From positions 1 to 64,000 of the forward strand of contig NZ_SMMI01000015.1 of the NCBI RefSeq assembly GCF_009733535.1: a DNA stretch of 64,000 nucleotides, in the 5' to 3' direction. Position numbers and translations under genes: made by a program. Of this stretch, positions 43,617-53,271 are shown piece after piece. Source of the stretch: Sphingobacterium endophyticum. Lineage in GTDB: Bacteria; Bacteroidota; Bacteroidia; Sphingobacteriales; Sphingobacteriaceae. Positions within the stretch are counted from its first letter, which is position 1, and each line of letters opens with the position of its first letter. The notes beneath the pieces were generated by a model, which saw nothing but the letters and a program-made list of their open reading frames with translations, searched no databases and was not told the DNA's origin.

Positions 43617-44546
43617 ATGACCATACTTTTTATACTTGCTGGGGTAATTGTAGTATTATTATTTTTGTTTAAAAACTTAAAAGGAAAGCTGATTTCTGTA
43701 GCTATTCCACAGGGAGAACATAAATCTGACCATTATCTCCAAGGGAAAATTTCATTACTAACATACAATATTGCAGGTCTTCCTCAGGGAATTTCAGCGG
43801 CTAAACTACCTAGGAAGTTAAGTATTGCGGAAATTGGGGAAAAAGTTGAGCCTTATGATATCATAAATGTTCAAGAAGATTTTAACTACAATAATGCATT
43901 TTATTCTAAGAATTTACATCCCTATCGTACGGCAAGCAAAGGGAAGATTCCTGTTGGTGATGGATTAAATACGTTGTCCAAGTTTCCGATTTTAGAATAT
44001 AGAAGAATACCATGGCGTCATTGCAGCGGGCCGGATTGTTGGACAGTAAAGGGTTTTAGTTTTGCGAAGATTGAGCTTGCAAATCAGGTGAGTATCGATG
44101 TATATAATGTTCATGCGAATTCTAGTGATGTTGCTCGGGCAGCCAGAGCTCGACGTGAGAATTTTCGTCAATTGGCAGCCTATATCAATGAACATTCGGT
44201 GGATCGTCCAGTTGTTGTGATGGGCGATTTTAATGCACATTATGCATATAAAAGAGATAATTTACATGAATTTCTATTGACCACTGGTTTGTCGGATGGG
44301 TGGGTTCAATATCTTAGGAAAGGAGTTTTTCCGGAGGTCATTCCCAAGTTTATTGCGCAACATATGCTAAGTCTGAACAATGATACGGAGAGCTTGGATA
44401 AAATTTTCTTTAGGAATAGTAAAAACCTAAAGTTCACTCCTATGGATTATCAGGTTGAGATTGATCGTTTCACCAATGTGGATGGAGAAGCCCTCTCTGA
44501 TCACCTTGCTGTATCCATGCAATTAGGGTGGACTTGGGAAGACTAG
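43617..44546 (+). CDS. Membrane-anchored endonuclease/exonuclease/phosphatase family protein, copy 2
   Basis: 309 residues, colinear with the preceding gene from the membrane anchor (ILFILAGVIVVLLFLF) to the end. The same motifs recur: LLTYNIAGLPQG, INVQEDFNYNN, GDGLNTLSKFPI, VYNVHAN, VMGDFNAHYAY, LSDHLAVS. The divergence is spread over the whole length, so this is an old tandem duplication. A 69-base gap and no terminator separate the two, suggesting one transcript ended by the hairpin at 44591. Function as for copy 1; the substrate may differ. Confidence 0.82.
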   Translation: MTILFILAGVIVVLLFLFKNLKGKLISVAIPQGEHKSDHYLQGKISLLTYNIAGLPQGISAAKLPRKLSIAEIGEKVEPYDIINVQEDFNYNNAFYSKNLHPYRTASKGKIPVGDGLNTLSKFPILEYRRIPWRHCSGPDCWTVKGFSFAKIELANQVSIDVYNVHANSSDVARAARARRENFRQLAAYINEHSVDRPVVVMGDFNAHYAYKRDNLHEFLLTTGLSDGWVQYLRKGVFPEVIPKFIAQHMLSLNNDTESLDKIFFRNSKNLKFTPMDYQVEIDRFTNVDGEALSDHLAVSMQLGWTWED

Positions 44547-44590
44547 ATTATTTGTTTAGATTAACCACCAATATATATAAATAGTAATTA

Positions 44591-44620
44591 GCTGAGTATG
44601 AAATACTCGGCTTTTATTTT
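44591..44620 (+). terminator. Terminator of the phosphatase pair
   Basis: GCTGAGTAT and ATACTCGGC form a 9-bp stem with a GAA loop followed by TTTTATTTT. Confidence 0.82.
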
Positions 44621-44677
44621 GATAAAAAATGCTAATATTTTTAGTAAAATGAATTAAATATTTCCTAATCTTGTAAT

Positions 44678-47611
44678 ATGTTTTTGAATTGCAAGACTTG
44701 GTTTAGTTTTCATTATGGAACCATTCCAACAAAGGATTTGGTGGAGAAGGGACAGCTACTCGGGCTGAAGGCAATGGCATTGACCAATATCAACAGCACG
44801 GCAGATTGTTGGGATTTTGTATTGAAATGTCAAGAGGCGAATATCAAGCCCATTGTTGGTGTTGAAGTACGGAATGAAAATGAATTTTGTTATATTCTTT
44901 TAGCAAAGAATAATGCTGGATTGCTGGCGATTCAAAGCTTTCTTTCATTTTATAAGCAGCGCAAATTAGCATTTCCCAACAGGCCATCATTTGAGTCTGC
45001 GGATATTTGGGTTATCTATTCATTTGGGAATCACCCTGAATTGGATCAATTGGGAGGTCAGGAGCTTGTAGGTCTGAGGATGGAAGATCTTAATAAGTTG
45101 AGTTGGCAAGAGGCATTAAATGCGGACTGTTGGGTCATCTTGCACCCGGTAACCTATCAGGATAAAACTAATTATGACCTACATCGTATTTTAAGGGCGA
45201 TTGCTAAGAATACGTTGTTATCAAAACTAACAAAGGACGATTTTGCAAAGCCCAATGAAACCTTGTTGGATGAGGAAACATTAGTATATGCTTTTGCAAG
45301 ATTTCCAACGGTCATCAGTAAGACGATGCAGGTAATTAAAAGCTGCTCGATTGAAATGGAGTTCCACATTGATAAGAATAAAAAGCATTTTACAGCTTCG
45401 GAGGAAGGTGACCATGAGCTATTGAGAAAATTGGCTATTGAAGGTTGTAAGATTCGATACGGAGTCAAAAATAAAAAGGCGATGGATCGTGTGGAGAAGG
45501 AGCTGTCTATCATCAAGCAATCCAAGTTTAACTCATATTTCTTGATTGTTTGGGATATGCTTCGATATGCGAATGAGCAGGGTTTTTACCATGTTGGTCG
45601 CGGTAGTGGAGCCAATTCTGTTGTTGCCTATTGTCTTCGTATCACAGATGTGGATCCCATGAAATTAGATCTATATTTCGAGAGGTTCCTGAATCCCAAC
45701 CGAACATCGCCGCCAGATTTTGATATTGACTTTAGCTGGAAAGATCGGGATTCGATTTTTGAATACTTATTTATGCGATATGGGCGTCAGCATGTTTCCT
45801 TACTTGGGATGTATACGACCTTTCAACGACGAGCAATTGTTAGGGAACTGGGTAAAGTTTTCGGCTTACCGAAGGAAGAGATAGATGAGTTGGTTCATAA
45901 GCGGGAATGGTCTGCTGAGGATAAGATTCAGCGCTGGATTCAGAAGTATGGCGCCTTGTTAGTTGATTTTCCAAGCAATGTCAGTGTACATGCAGCAGGG
46001 GTCTTAATTAGTGAGCAGCCCTTGAATCAATATGGGGTATTGGAGTTGCCACCTAAGGGTTTCTTAACTCTGCATATGGATATGTTCGAAGCAGATAGAA
46101 TCGGTTTGTTTAAGTTCGATATCTTGAGCCAACGGGGTTTAGGACATATAAAAGATGCATTGGAATTGGTGTTGCGAAATAAGGGGAAGCATATCGATAT
46201 ACATCAAGTAGAGCGTTTTTTAGAGGATCCTAAATTGGCGGATATGATTCAAAAGGCAGACACGATAGGCTGCTTTTATATTGAAAGTCCTGCGATGCGT
46301 CAGTTATTGGGCAAGCTGAAGTGTTCGGATTATATTACGCTGGTAGCCGCCAGTTCAATTATCCGTCCGGGCGTTGCCCAATCAGGCATGATGAAGCAAT
46401 ATATTGAACGCTATCACGATAGGGACAAGGTTGAGTACTTACATCCTAAAATGAAGGAGCTTTTGGAGGAAACTTTTGGTGTTATGGTTTATCAGGAGGA
46501 TGTTATTAGGGTTGCGCACCATTTTGGGGGGATTTCATTGGAAGAGGCTGATATCCTGCGTCGGGCGATGAGTGGGAAGTATAGGTCGGAGAATAAGTTT
46601 GAATTGATGCGAGAGAAGTTTTTTGCCAATTGTCGAGCGCAAGGTTATGAAGAGGCAATTACGGCAGAGGTTTGGAGACAGATGGAGAGTTTCGGCGGCT
46701 ATTCTTTTGCCAAAGGACACTCCGCATCTTTCGCCGTTGAAAGCTATCAGAGTCTATATTTAAAAACCTATTTTCCATGTGAATTCTATGTTGCGGTGAT
46801 CAATAACTTTGGCGGTTTTTACAGGACGGAATTTTATTTTCATGAACTTCAGAAGAATGGCGGGGAGATTGAACTTCCATGCTTGAATCACAGCGACTAT
46901 CTGACGAATATCATGGGTCAGCAGGTGTATGTGGGATTGATTCACCTTCAAGGTTTGGAACAGGATTTTGCCCATCAGATTGTAGAGGAAAGACAAAGGA
47001 ATGGTTTCTATAAAAGTTTGAACGATGTTTTGCAACGGTTGCATCCAGCTCCTGAGCAGCTCAATATCCTGATTCGGATCGGGGCATTAAGATTTACGGG
47101 GATGGATAAGAAAACCTTGTTATGGGAGGCTAATTTTAGAAATAAACGTACCGAAAAGGACGATCCTGTTACTTTATTCGAAACGGAGGAGCTGAAGTTC
47201 TCTTTACCTGATTTTGAAAAGAATAGGAAGGAAGATCTTCGAGATGAACTGGATCTATTGGGTTTTGTGGTTGGAGATTTTTATGAGCTTCTGAATAGGG
47301 AGCATCTGAAAGGCAGTATTTTGGTCAAGGAATTGACGAACCTGCTTGGACAACAGATAAAAGTTATTGGCAGGCTTGTAACCTTGAAGGAAACACGGAC
47401 GATAAAGAAGGAGCGGATGTGTTTTGGGACCTTTTTGGATGTTGAGGGCGAATGGTTGGATACGGTTCATTTTCCTCCAGTATTGAGGCAATATCCATTT
47501 CAAGGAGGTGGATTCTATGAACTGCACGGACGGGTTATGGAAGAGTTTGGCGTTTATAGTGTTGAGGTTACCGCCATGCGAAAATTGGGCTCTGATTTAG
47601 GTGAGAATTAA
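44678..47611 (+). CDS. DNA polymerase III alpha-subunit-like polymerase, short error-prone (DnaE2/ImuC) type
   Basis: 977 residues, shorter than replicative DnaE. The N-terminal PHP domain is degenerate: the usual HxHSxYS start is replaced by TWFSFHYGTIP and the LTDHG motif by LTNIN, so its metal site should be dead. The C-family palm is intact: GRGSGANSVVAYCL, PPDFDIDFSW (catalytic Asp residues) and VHAAGVLIS. A helix-hairpin-helix region and OB fold (IKVIGRLVTLKETRTIKKERM...) close it. Short DnaE-type polymerases with broken PHP domains act in translesion synthesis with a Y-family partner, here probably dinB about 5.7 kb upstream. A LexA-like regulator is not seen nearby. Confidence 0.85.
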   Translation: MFLNCKTWFSFHYGTIPTKDLVEKGQLLGLKAMALTNINSTADCWDFVLKCQEANIKPIVGVEVRNENEFCYILLAKNNAGLLAIQSFLSFYKQRKLAFPNRPSFESADIWVIYSFGNHPELDQLGGQELVGLRMEDLNKLSWQEALNADCWVILHPVTYQDKTNYDLHRILRAIAKNTLLSKLTKDDFAKPNETLLDEETLVYAFARFPTVISKTMQVIKSCSIEMEFHIDKNKKHFTASEEGDHELLRKLAIEGCKIRYGVKNKKAMDRVEKELSIIKQSKFNSYFLIVWDMLRYANEQGFYHVGRGSGANSVVAYCLRITDVDPMKLDLYFERFLNPNRTSPPDFDIDFSWKDRDSIFEYLFMRYGRQHVSLLGMYTTFQRRAIVRELGKVFGLPKEEIDELVHKREWSAEDKIQRWIQKYGALLVDFPSNVSVHAAGVLISEQPLNQYGVLELPPKGFLTLHMDMFEADRIGLFKFDILSQRGLGHIKDALELVLRNKGKHIDIHQVERFLEDPKLADMIQKADTIGCFYIESPAMRQLLGKLKCSDYITLVAASSIIRPGVAQSGMMKQYIERYHDRDKVEYLHPKMKELLEETFGVMVYQEDVIRVAHHFGGISLEEADILRRAMSGKYRSENKFELMREKFFANCRAQGYEEAITAEVWRQMESFGGYSFAKGHSASFAVESYQSLYLKTYFPCEFYVAVINNFGGFYRTEFYFHELQKNGGEIELPCLNHSDYLTNIMGQQVYVGLIHLQGLEQDFAHQIVEERQRNGFYKSLNDVLQRLHPAPEQLNILIRIGALRFTGMDKKTLLWEANFRNKRTEKDDPVTLFETEELKFSLPDFEKNRKEDLRDELDLLGFVVGDFYELLNREHLKGSILVKELTNLLGQQIKVIGRLVTLKETRTIKKERMCFGTFLDVEGEWLDTVHFPPVLRQYPFQGGGFYELHGRVMEEFGVYSVEVTAMRKLGSDLGEN

Positions 47612-47614
47612 GAT

Positions 47615-47657
47615 AAAAGAAAACGGGACGTATGTTTTTACGTCCCGTTTTCTTTTA
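47615..47657. terminator. Bidirectional terminator
   Basis: AAAAGAAAACGGGACGTA pairs with TACGTCCCGTTTTCTTTT around a short T-rich loop, between convergent genes at 47611 (+) and 47659 (-). Confidence 0.92.
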
Positions 47658-47658
47658 T

Positions 47659-48957
47659 TTAATCTTCTTTATTTTCCTCTTTATTGTCTTTGTTTTTTTG
47701 AAATTCGTCCTGAGGGAGGTCTTCATAAGGTAATTCCTCAGACTCATTGATTTCCTTATATTTCATTTCCGCATTGGGAGCCTGCTCCAGGTTATCGACA
47801 TGAACATCCAGATCAACTTTAATTTTTTTCTTGTTTTTAGGCATTCGAACAATTCCCCATTTCATTAGTAATTCTTGCGTAGAATTTCTTTTTAGGTGAA
47901 GTTTTTCTGGTTCACCGATTAAGAATCCGAATGCTTCCATGTTAGGGTTAGCATCGAAGATAACCTTTAATGTAGCGATTAAAGGCAGGGCAATAATTAA
48001 GCCGGCAAGTCCAAACAGCATCCCTCCTAATAGGATTCCGATAATTGCCATCAATGGATTGATGCTCACCTTTGATCCTACGATATTAGGCGTGATGATA
48101 TTTCCTTCAAGGAATTGAACGACTTGGAACCAGGCAACTACTCCTAAAGCATAGAGCGCACTATCCTTGGTGGCAAGGGCAAATAATGCTGGAAGGATTG
48201 AACCAATAGCAATTCCAATATAGGGCAGGAGCATCAGCAAAGAAGCAAGGGAGCCAAAGAACCAAGCATAATCAATTCCCAGAGCCATTAAACCGACGGT
48301 ATTTAATACAGCTACAATTCCCATGACGGTAATTAATCCGACTAAATAACTCTGCACAACTTCGTAAATTTTATTCAGTACTTCATTGACTTTGCTCTGA
48401 GGCGAAGACTTAAATGCTTTAAAGAAAAATTCGCGAAAGAAATCGCGATAATACAACAGGAAAAAACTTAATAGGGGTACTAATATGGCACTAGCGAGAA
48501 TATTTCCAATTGAGCCAAAGGTGGATGTCAGCATTCCGCCTGCATTTTCCATGGCTTTTTCACCCTGTTCTCTTAATTTTTCCATTATTTCTGTTCTTTC
48601 AATTCCGAACTGGGTCTCTATCCATTTCTGTCCACCCTCAAATACAGAGAGTACTTTGTCCGTAATTGACGATGCATCTTTACCAATTAAGATACTTTCA
48701 TAAACAATAAACCATGACAACCCTGAAATAACTGCGATGGCAACAATAACAGCTAGAATTGCTGAGAAAGCTTTTCCTAGGCGCAACCTTTCAAAAAATC
48801 GAGCTAAGGGATATAGGGAAATTGAAATCAGAATTGAGAATATTAAAGGCAGTAAAACACTCTGAGTAACATACATGAGTGCTAGGATTAATGCCAGAGC
48901 CATCAGACTAGAGGCTAATTCAAATGAGTATGGTCTTTTGGTTTGTTTATTTTCCAT
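47659..48957 (-). CDS. AI-2E family transporter (PF01594)
   Basis: 432 residues with about eight membrane helices. Two start at LASSLMALALILALMYV and LPLIFSILISISLYPLARFF; the central soluble part runs about residues 100-140; VPLLSFFLLYYRDFF and the paired helices LMLLPYIGIAIGSILPALFAL and IGILLGGMLFGLAGLIIALPL follow, the last being the family signature. The C-terminal 60 residues are a charged cytosolic tail rich in Glu and Lys. The family contains exporters of unproven substrate; autoinducer-2 export was claimed for one member only. It lies 7 bases after the MFS gene in the same operon. Confidence 0.88.
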   Translation of the reverse strand: MENKQTKRPYSFELASSLMALALILALMYVTQSVLLPLIFSILISISLYPLARFFERLRLGKAFSAILAVIVAIAVISGLSWFIVYESILIGKDASSITDKVLSVFEGGQKWIETQFGIERTEIMEKLREQGEKAMENAGGMLTSTFGSIGNILASAILVPLLSFFLLYYRDFFREFFFKAFKSSPQSKVNEVLNKIYEVVQSYLVGLITVMGIVAVLNTVGLMALGIDYAWFFGSLASLLMLLPYIGIAIGSILPALFALATKDSALYALGVVAWFQVVQFLEGNIITPNIVGSKVSINPLMAIIGILLGGMLFGLAGLIIALPLIATLKVIFDANPNMEAFGFLIGEPEKLHLKRNSTQELLMKWGIVRMPKNKKKIKVDLDVHVDNLEQAPNAEMKYKEINESEELPYEDLPQDEFQKNKDNKEENKED

Positions 48958-48964
48958 ATGAAAT

Positions 48965-50158
48965 CTATAACAGGTTTTGTGATTTTTTGTTTTTAGCGTT
49001 CCAATATAATACGTAAATAAATGCCAGCAATATTACTATTGCATTTCCATAGAAAATATACGGAATTCTAAGAATTTGGTCATGATAAATGTATCCAGCA
49101 AATAATGCGCCACCTCCAATTCCTGCTTCAAGAGCGATGTACATGGTGGCCATGGCTTTTCCACGATATTGAGGAAGTGAAAGGTCAATGGTCCAGGCAT
49201 TTACTGCTGGGGAAAAGATTCCAGTACCAATTCCGTACAGACATGCGCCGATGACGAGTTGAGCGATATTATCTCCGAATCCAAGATACATAATGGAAAT
49301 GGCGATAACGATCAATCCCACTTTCATGACGGAAATTCTGCCATAGCGATCGGCAATTTTTCCAGAAACAAACCTTATTCCAATGGATGCTAGGGTATAA
49401 GCAGTGAAAAATAATCCTTTGTTAGCAATACCAAGGTGTTCGCTCCAATCGGGAATTAAAGTTAGGATAACTCCATATGCAGTATAGGAAAGAAGAGTTA
49501 CTATGGCAGCAGGAATTACCCTGATTTCAATTATGTCCCTTCTTGATATTTTCAGCATCTTGGGCGAGAATCGGTTTTTTTCCTTTAATGTTTCTTTCAT
49601 ATTCATCACGATGATAATGGAAAGAAAAGCAAACGCGGAAGAGCTATAGAACATGGTATTGAGGTCATAGGCTTGGGCGATATAACTACCGACTGCTGGG
49701 CCTAATGCTCCCCCAATACTGAAGCAAAGACCATGCATCCCCAACGCTTCACCCCATCTTGAAGACGGAATAATATCAGCGATATAGGCTGAAGTGGCTG
49801 TCGGTTTAAACCCTGTAGAGAAGCCATGAACTAAACGTAAAAGAAAAAAACCTGCAACAGAACTTAGGATTGGATATAAAAAGCCACAGATCACGCAAAC
49901 CGTAGAACCAATTGCCATAACGGGCACACGTCCCCATTTATCTGTGAGTCTGCCACTAAAAGGGCGCGATATTCCAGCAGTCAATGTGAATAACGCGATG
50001 ATTAATCCCTTATGTGCCGCTCCACCAAGGGAAGATAAGTAGTTTGGTAATTCAGGGATAATCATGTTAAAGCTAGCTGAGAATAATAGCGAGCTCAAAC
50101 AGAGAAGACCAAATTGTATGGTATAAAGTGGTTGTTCTTCGTTTATATTATTCTCCAT
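48965..50158 (-). CDS. Major facilitator superfamily transporter
   Basis: 397 residues with twelve predicted membrane helices. Motif A occurs in both halves: GRLTDKWGRVPVM after helix 2 and GKIADRYGRISVM in the second half. GFSTGFKPTATSAYIADIIP and GLCFSIGGALGPAVGSYIA resemble drug- or metabolite-efflux members of the sugar-porter/DHA1 branch. Substrate unknown. It overlaps the methyltransferase gene by 11 bases, so the two are translationally coupled. Confidence 0.88.
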   Translation of the reverse strand: MENNINEEQPLYTIQFGLLCLSSLLFSASFNMIIPELPNYLSSLGGAAHKGLIIALFTLTAGISRPFSGRLTDKWGRVPVMAIGSTVCVICGFLYPILSSVAGFFLLRLVHGFSTGFKPTATSAYIADIIPSSRWGEALGMHGLCFSIGGALGPAVGSYIAQAYDLNTMFYSSSAFAFLSIIIVMNMKETLKEKNRFSPKMLKISRRDIIEIRVIPAAIVTLLSYTAYGVILTLIPDWSEHLGIANKGLFFTAYTLASIGIRFVSGKIADRYGRISVMKVGLIVIAISIMYLGFGDNIAQLVIGACLYGIGTGIFSPAVNAWTIDLSLPQYRGKAMATMYIALEAGIGGGALFAGYIYHDQILRIPYIFYGNAIVILLAFIYVLYWNAKNKKSQNLL

Positions 50159-50912
50159 TTTTTCTCTCCAAATATTGTCGAGTTAGTTCTGAGCAGAAAA
50201 TGGTGGTAGCAACAGCCACGTTTAAAGATTCCGCATGCCCAATTCGAGGAATTGTAATGGCTTTGGTCACCTTGGGGATCAGGCTTTCACGAATTCCATT
50301 TCCTTCGTTTCCCATCATGATAAATCCATGATTTCCAAAATCTGTATCATAGATGGATTCACCATTTAATAAAGCCCCGAAAACTGGGAGGCTGTTTTGA
50401 GCGATAAATTCTTCAAGGTCGATATAATGGAGTTTAATTCTAGAAAGAGAGCCCATTGTAGCTTGGACTACTTTAGGATTATAAGCGTCCACAGTTCCGA
50501 TTGAACAAATAATATTTTCTATTCCGAACCATTCAGCAGTACGAATAATCGTTCCCAAATTGCCAGGATCTTGAACATCGTCTAAGATTAAACTATGCTT
50601 TCCTTGGAGCTCTTGTTTATCGAAATGGGTATTTTGAGGAATTTCAACCAATGCCAATGCACCTTGCGGATTCTTCAAGCTACTTATCTTAGCAAATTCA
50701 GCTACAGAAACATCTTCAAGTTTTATATTTTGGGGTATTTTGCCCAATTTTGCAGCTGCTTCCGCGGTCGCAAAAATTTTACCTATCTTGTAGCTCGATT
50801 GGATAAATTCCAACACAGATTTGATTCCTTCTACTACAAATAAGCTGTGCTGAGTACGGAACTTTTTATGCTGCAATGACGTGATTAAACTGATTTGAGC
50901 TTTTGACAACAT
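50148..50912 (-). CDS. SpoU/TrmH family RNA 2'-O-methyltransferase
   Basis: 254 residues. The N-terminal substrate-binding domain starts LSKAQISLITSLQHKKFRTQHSLFVVEGIK, and the SPOUT domain carries the three knotted motifs: NLGTIIRTAEWFGI, FIMMGNEGNGI, and SLNVAVATTIFCSELTRQ. It methylates a ribose in rRNA or tRNA with SAM; the exact site cannot be told (an RlmB-like role is possible). Its start codon is 7 bases from the divergent start of the TamL gene, so their promoters must lie inside each other's coding regions. Confidence 0.88.
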   Translation of the reverse strand: MLSKAQISLITSLQHKKFRTQHSLFVVEGIKSVLEFIQSSYKIGKIFATAEAAAKLGKIPQNIKLEDVSVAEFAKISSLKNPQGALALVEIPQNTHFDKQELQGKHSLILDDVQDPGNLGTIIRTAEWFGIENIICSIGTVDAYNPKVVQATMGSLSRIKLHYIDLEEFIAQNSLPVFGALLNGESIYDTDFGNHGFIMMGNEGNGIRESLIPKVTKAITIPRIGHAESLNVAVATTIFCSELTRQYLERKNGE

Positions 50913-50919
50913 GGGATGA

Positions 50920-53271
50920 ATGACTAAAAAAAGAAGTTTTTTATTTTTTGCAAGTATAACGTTTTTGTCGCTAATTATTGCGTCCTGTCGTTCGGCGAAA
51001 TACCTTGACGATCATCAGTACCTGGTGACAGATGTTGATTTAAATGGTGTTACACCGGAATTGAAAGAATCTGCAGGAATGTATGTAGCGAATGAAATTC
51101 GTCCAAATTCCCCTTTGTATCTAACGATTTATAATCTTTTCAATACCCGTGATGGCCGATATAAGACGGAAAAGATTAAGAATGTTGGCGAAGCACCTAG
51201 GATTTTGGATTCTGCAGTTGTTGAACTGTCAGCCAATCAAATAGAGCGATTTTTGCAGACCAAAGGTTATTTCAATGCGAAAGTTCAGCCTCAAATTGAA
51301 TTCAATAACAAGAAGGCCAAGATAGACTTTAATGCTAATCTTGGTAATCCATATATTGTTCGTGATATACAAAGGAATGTAGCTGACCCAATAGTTGATT
51401 CAATCTATCAGGAGAAAGTGGTTCCAAGAAGTCTCTTAAAGTCAGGCAAAAAATATGATGCTGCCGATCTTTATCTGGAACGGGAAAGAATGTATTCTCA
51501 GATGCGTGAATCCGGATATTATGATTATTTGAGGCAGTATATGCGGACTGGAATAGACACCATAGGGCTAAACAATCAGGCTGATTTATTGATTCAAGTT
51601 TCCGACCGAGAAGATTCCAGCAAGCATAAGGTTTATTATATCGACAGTGTATATTTTACAGTAGAAGCTGCCGAACCTGAATTAAAAAGATTTTCTGAAG
51701 GCAAATATGATTCCTTAACAAAGATTTTTTATACGGATGAAACCGGGAATTTCAAGTTAAGGCCATTGTCAAGATATGCCTTCTTAAGGTCGGGGCAGAA
51801 ATTCAATAGTCAAAATGAAGAATTAGCCTACGATAGACTTTATGAGATGAATGGCTTTCGTTCGGTAAAGATCAACTATCAAAAAAAGGATTCCAATAAA
51901 TTAGATGTTGATTATAATCTGGTGCCTAGGTCAGCGATGAGTAACCAAATTGAAGGAGAATTTACCTTCAGTTCAGGGATGAGTGGTTTCAACGTTGGTA
52001 ACACCTTTTCGCATCGCAATGTTTTTGGAGGTTCAGAGACGATAGAGGTGAAAATGCGCTATGGTGTTTTATTTGATTCTAGGCTACCTGGGAGTTTAAC
52101 GGATAAGATTTTCAACAATGATTTTCAAGTAGGGGTAAATTTATCGTTTCCAAGACTTCTGACTCCATTTCGGGTACGTAGTGTAGGTCGATATGGATTA
52201 CCCCGAACAACTTTTTCATCGAGTCTTCAACTGTTTTTCCAAGATCAGACGTATGCAAATCGGTATTGGATCAATAGCCTGAATTATATCTGGTATGAAG
52301 CAACGAATAAAATGCATAGCCTTACACCGGTTGTAATTGAATATAGGCATGGACAATTGAATGAGGAATTCAAGCAAAGTTTAGAGGATCAAGGATATGG
52401 GCTTTACGTGCGGAGTAATGACCGGAAATACTTTGGTCTTGGCGCTCAATATGCCTATACTTACAATTCTACCAAGTTGACAAGTAAGGAGGATTTTAAT
52501 TATTTCCGTGGTGCAGTAGATGTGAGTGGAAATCTGTTAGGTCTATTAGGAAATGTCATGAAGTTCAAAGAGAATTCTGATGGGGAAAAACTTATTTTCG
52601 GAGTTCCTTTCCTTCAATATATTAAAGGGGAGGTGGATTACCGATGGTACAAACATTTAGGCGGTAACCGTCAGTTTGTGTTTCGCCTGAATTCAGGAGT
52701 TGCAGTTCCTTATGGGAATAATTCTTCGTTGAATATGATTTTTGAGAAGAGTTTTTTTGCAGGAGGGATGAATGGTATTCGAGCTTGGCAAGCGAGGACG
52801 TTAGGTCCTGGAGGGTATAATCGATCATCGATGAATCCTGACTTTCGTGTAAATCTGAGGAATTTAGACCAATTAGGAGAGATCAAGATAGAGTCCAATG
52901 CTGAATTTAGATTTAGGATGCTGGACAACTTTTTTGGGGCCAAGTTAAATGGGGCCACTTTTTTGGATGCTGGAAACGTTTGGAGAATCAGGGAAGATAT
53001 CATCAATCCTAATGGTGAATTTAGGGGAGATAAGTTTTTATCGCAAATAGCTTTAGGAACTGGATTTGGATTACGCGTAGACTTGGATTATTTTATTATA
53101 CGTTTAGATGCCGGACTTAAACTAAAAGACCCTCAATTCTCAGGATCTGATCAATGGGTTATCAAGAATTTCTTTGATTCCAAGAAATTTAAAGAAGATT
53201 ATTATCAAACCAATTGGCCAGATCGATATAGTTTTATTCAATATAATTTTGGAGTTGGAATGCCTTTTTAA
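50920..53271 (+). CDS. tamL: TamL: lipoprotein TamA/BamA-family outer-membrane assembly protein
   Basis: 783 residues with a lipoprotein signal (FFASITFLSLIIASC, Cys near residue 23) ahead of POTRA domains (about 35-430) and a 16-strand Omp85 barrel ending IQYNFGVGMPF. GEFTFSSGMSGFNVGNTFSHRNVFGGSE begins the barrel, and FFAGGMNGIRAWQARTLGPG is the conserved loop-6 RxxG region. A lipid-anchored Omp85 protein is the Bacteroidota TamL variant of TamA, which works with TamB in outer-membrane homeostasis. No tamB is adjacent here. Its stop overlaps that of the convergent gene at 53268. Confidence 0.85.
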   Translation: MTKKRSFLFFASITFLSLIIASCRSAKYLDDHQYLVTDVDLNGVTPELKESAGMYVANEIRPNSPLYLTIYNLFNTRDGRYKTEKIKNVGEAPRILDSAVVELSANQIERFLQTKGYFNAKVQPQIEFNNKKAKIDFNANLGNPYIVRDIQRNVADPIVDSIYQEKVVPRSLLKSGKKYDAADLYLERERMYSQMRESGYYDYLRQYMRTGIDTIGLNNQADLLIQVSDREDSSKHKVYYIDSVYFTVEAAEPELKRFSEGKYDSLTKIFYTDETGNFKLRPLSRYAFLRSGQKFNSQNEELAYDRLYEMNGFRSVKINYQKKDSNKLDVDYNLVPRSAMSNQIEGEFTFSSGMSGFNVGNTFSHRNVFGGSETIEVKMRYGVLFDSRLPGSLTDKIFNNDFQVGVNLSFPRLLTPFRVRSVGRYGLPRTTFSSSLQLFFQDQTYANRYWINSLNYIWYEATNKMHSLTPVVIEYRHGQLNEEFKQSLEDQGYGLYVRSNDRKYFGLGAQYAYTYNSTKLTSKEDFNYFRGAVDVSGNLLGLLGNVMKFKENSDGEKLIFGVPFLQYIKGEVDYRWYKHLGGNRQFVFRLNSGVAVPYGNNSSLNMIFEKSFFAGGMNGIRAWQARTLGPGGYNRSSMNPDFRVNLRNLDQLGEIKIESNAEFRFRMLDNFFGAKLNGATFLDAGNVWRIREDIINPNGEFRGDKFLSQIALGTGFGLRVDLDYFIIRLDAGLKLKDPQFSGSDQWVIKNFFDSKKFKEDYYQTNWPDRYSFIQYNFGVGMPF

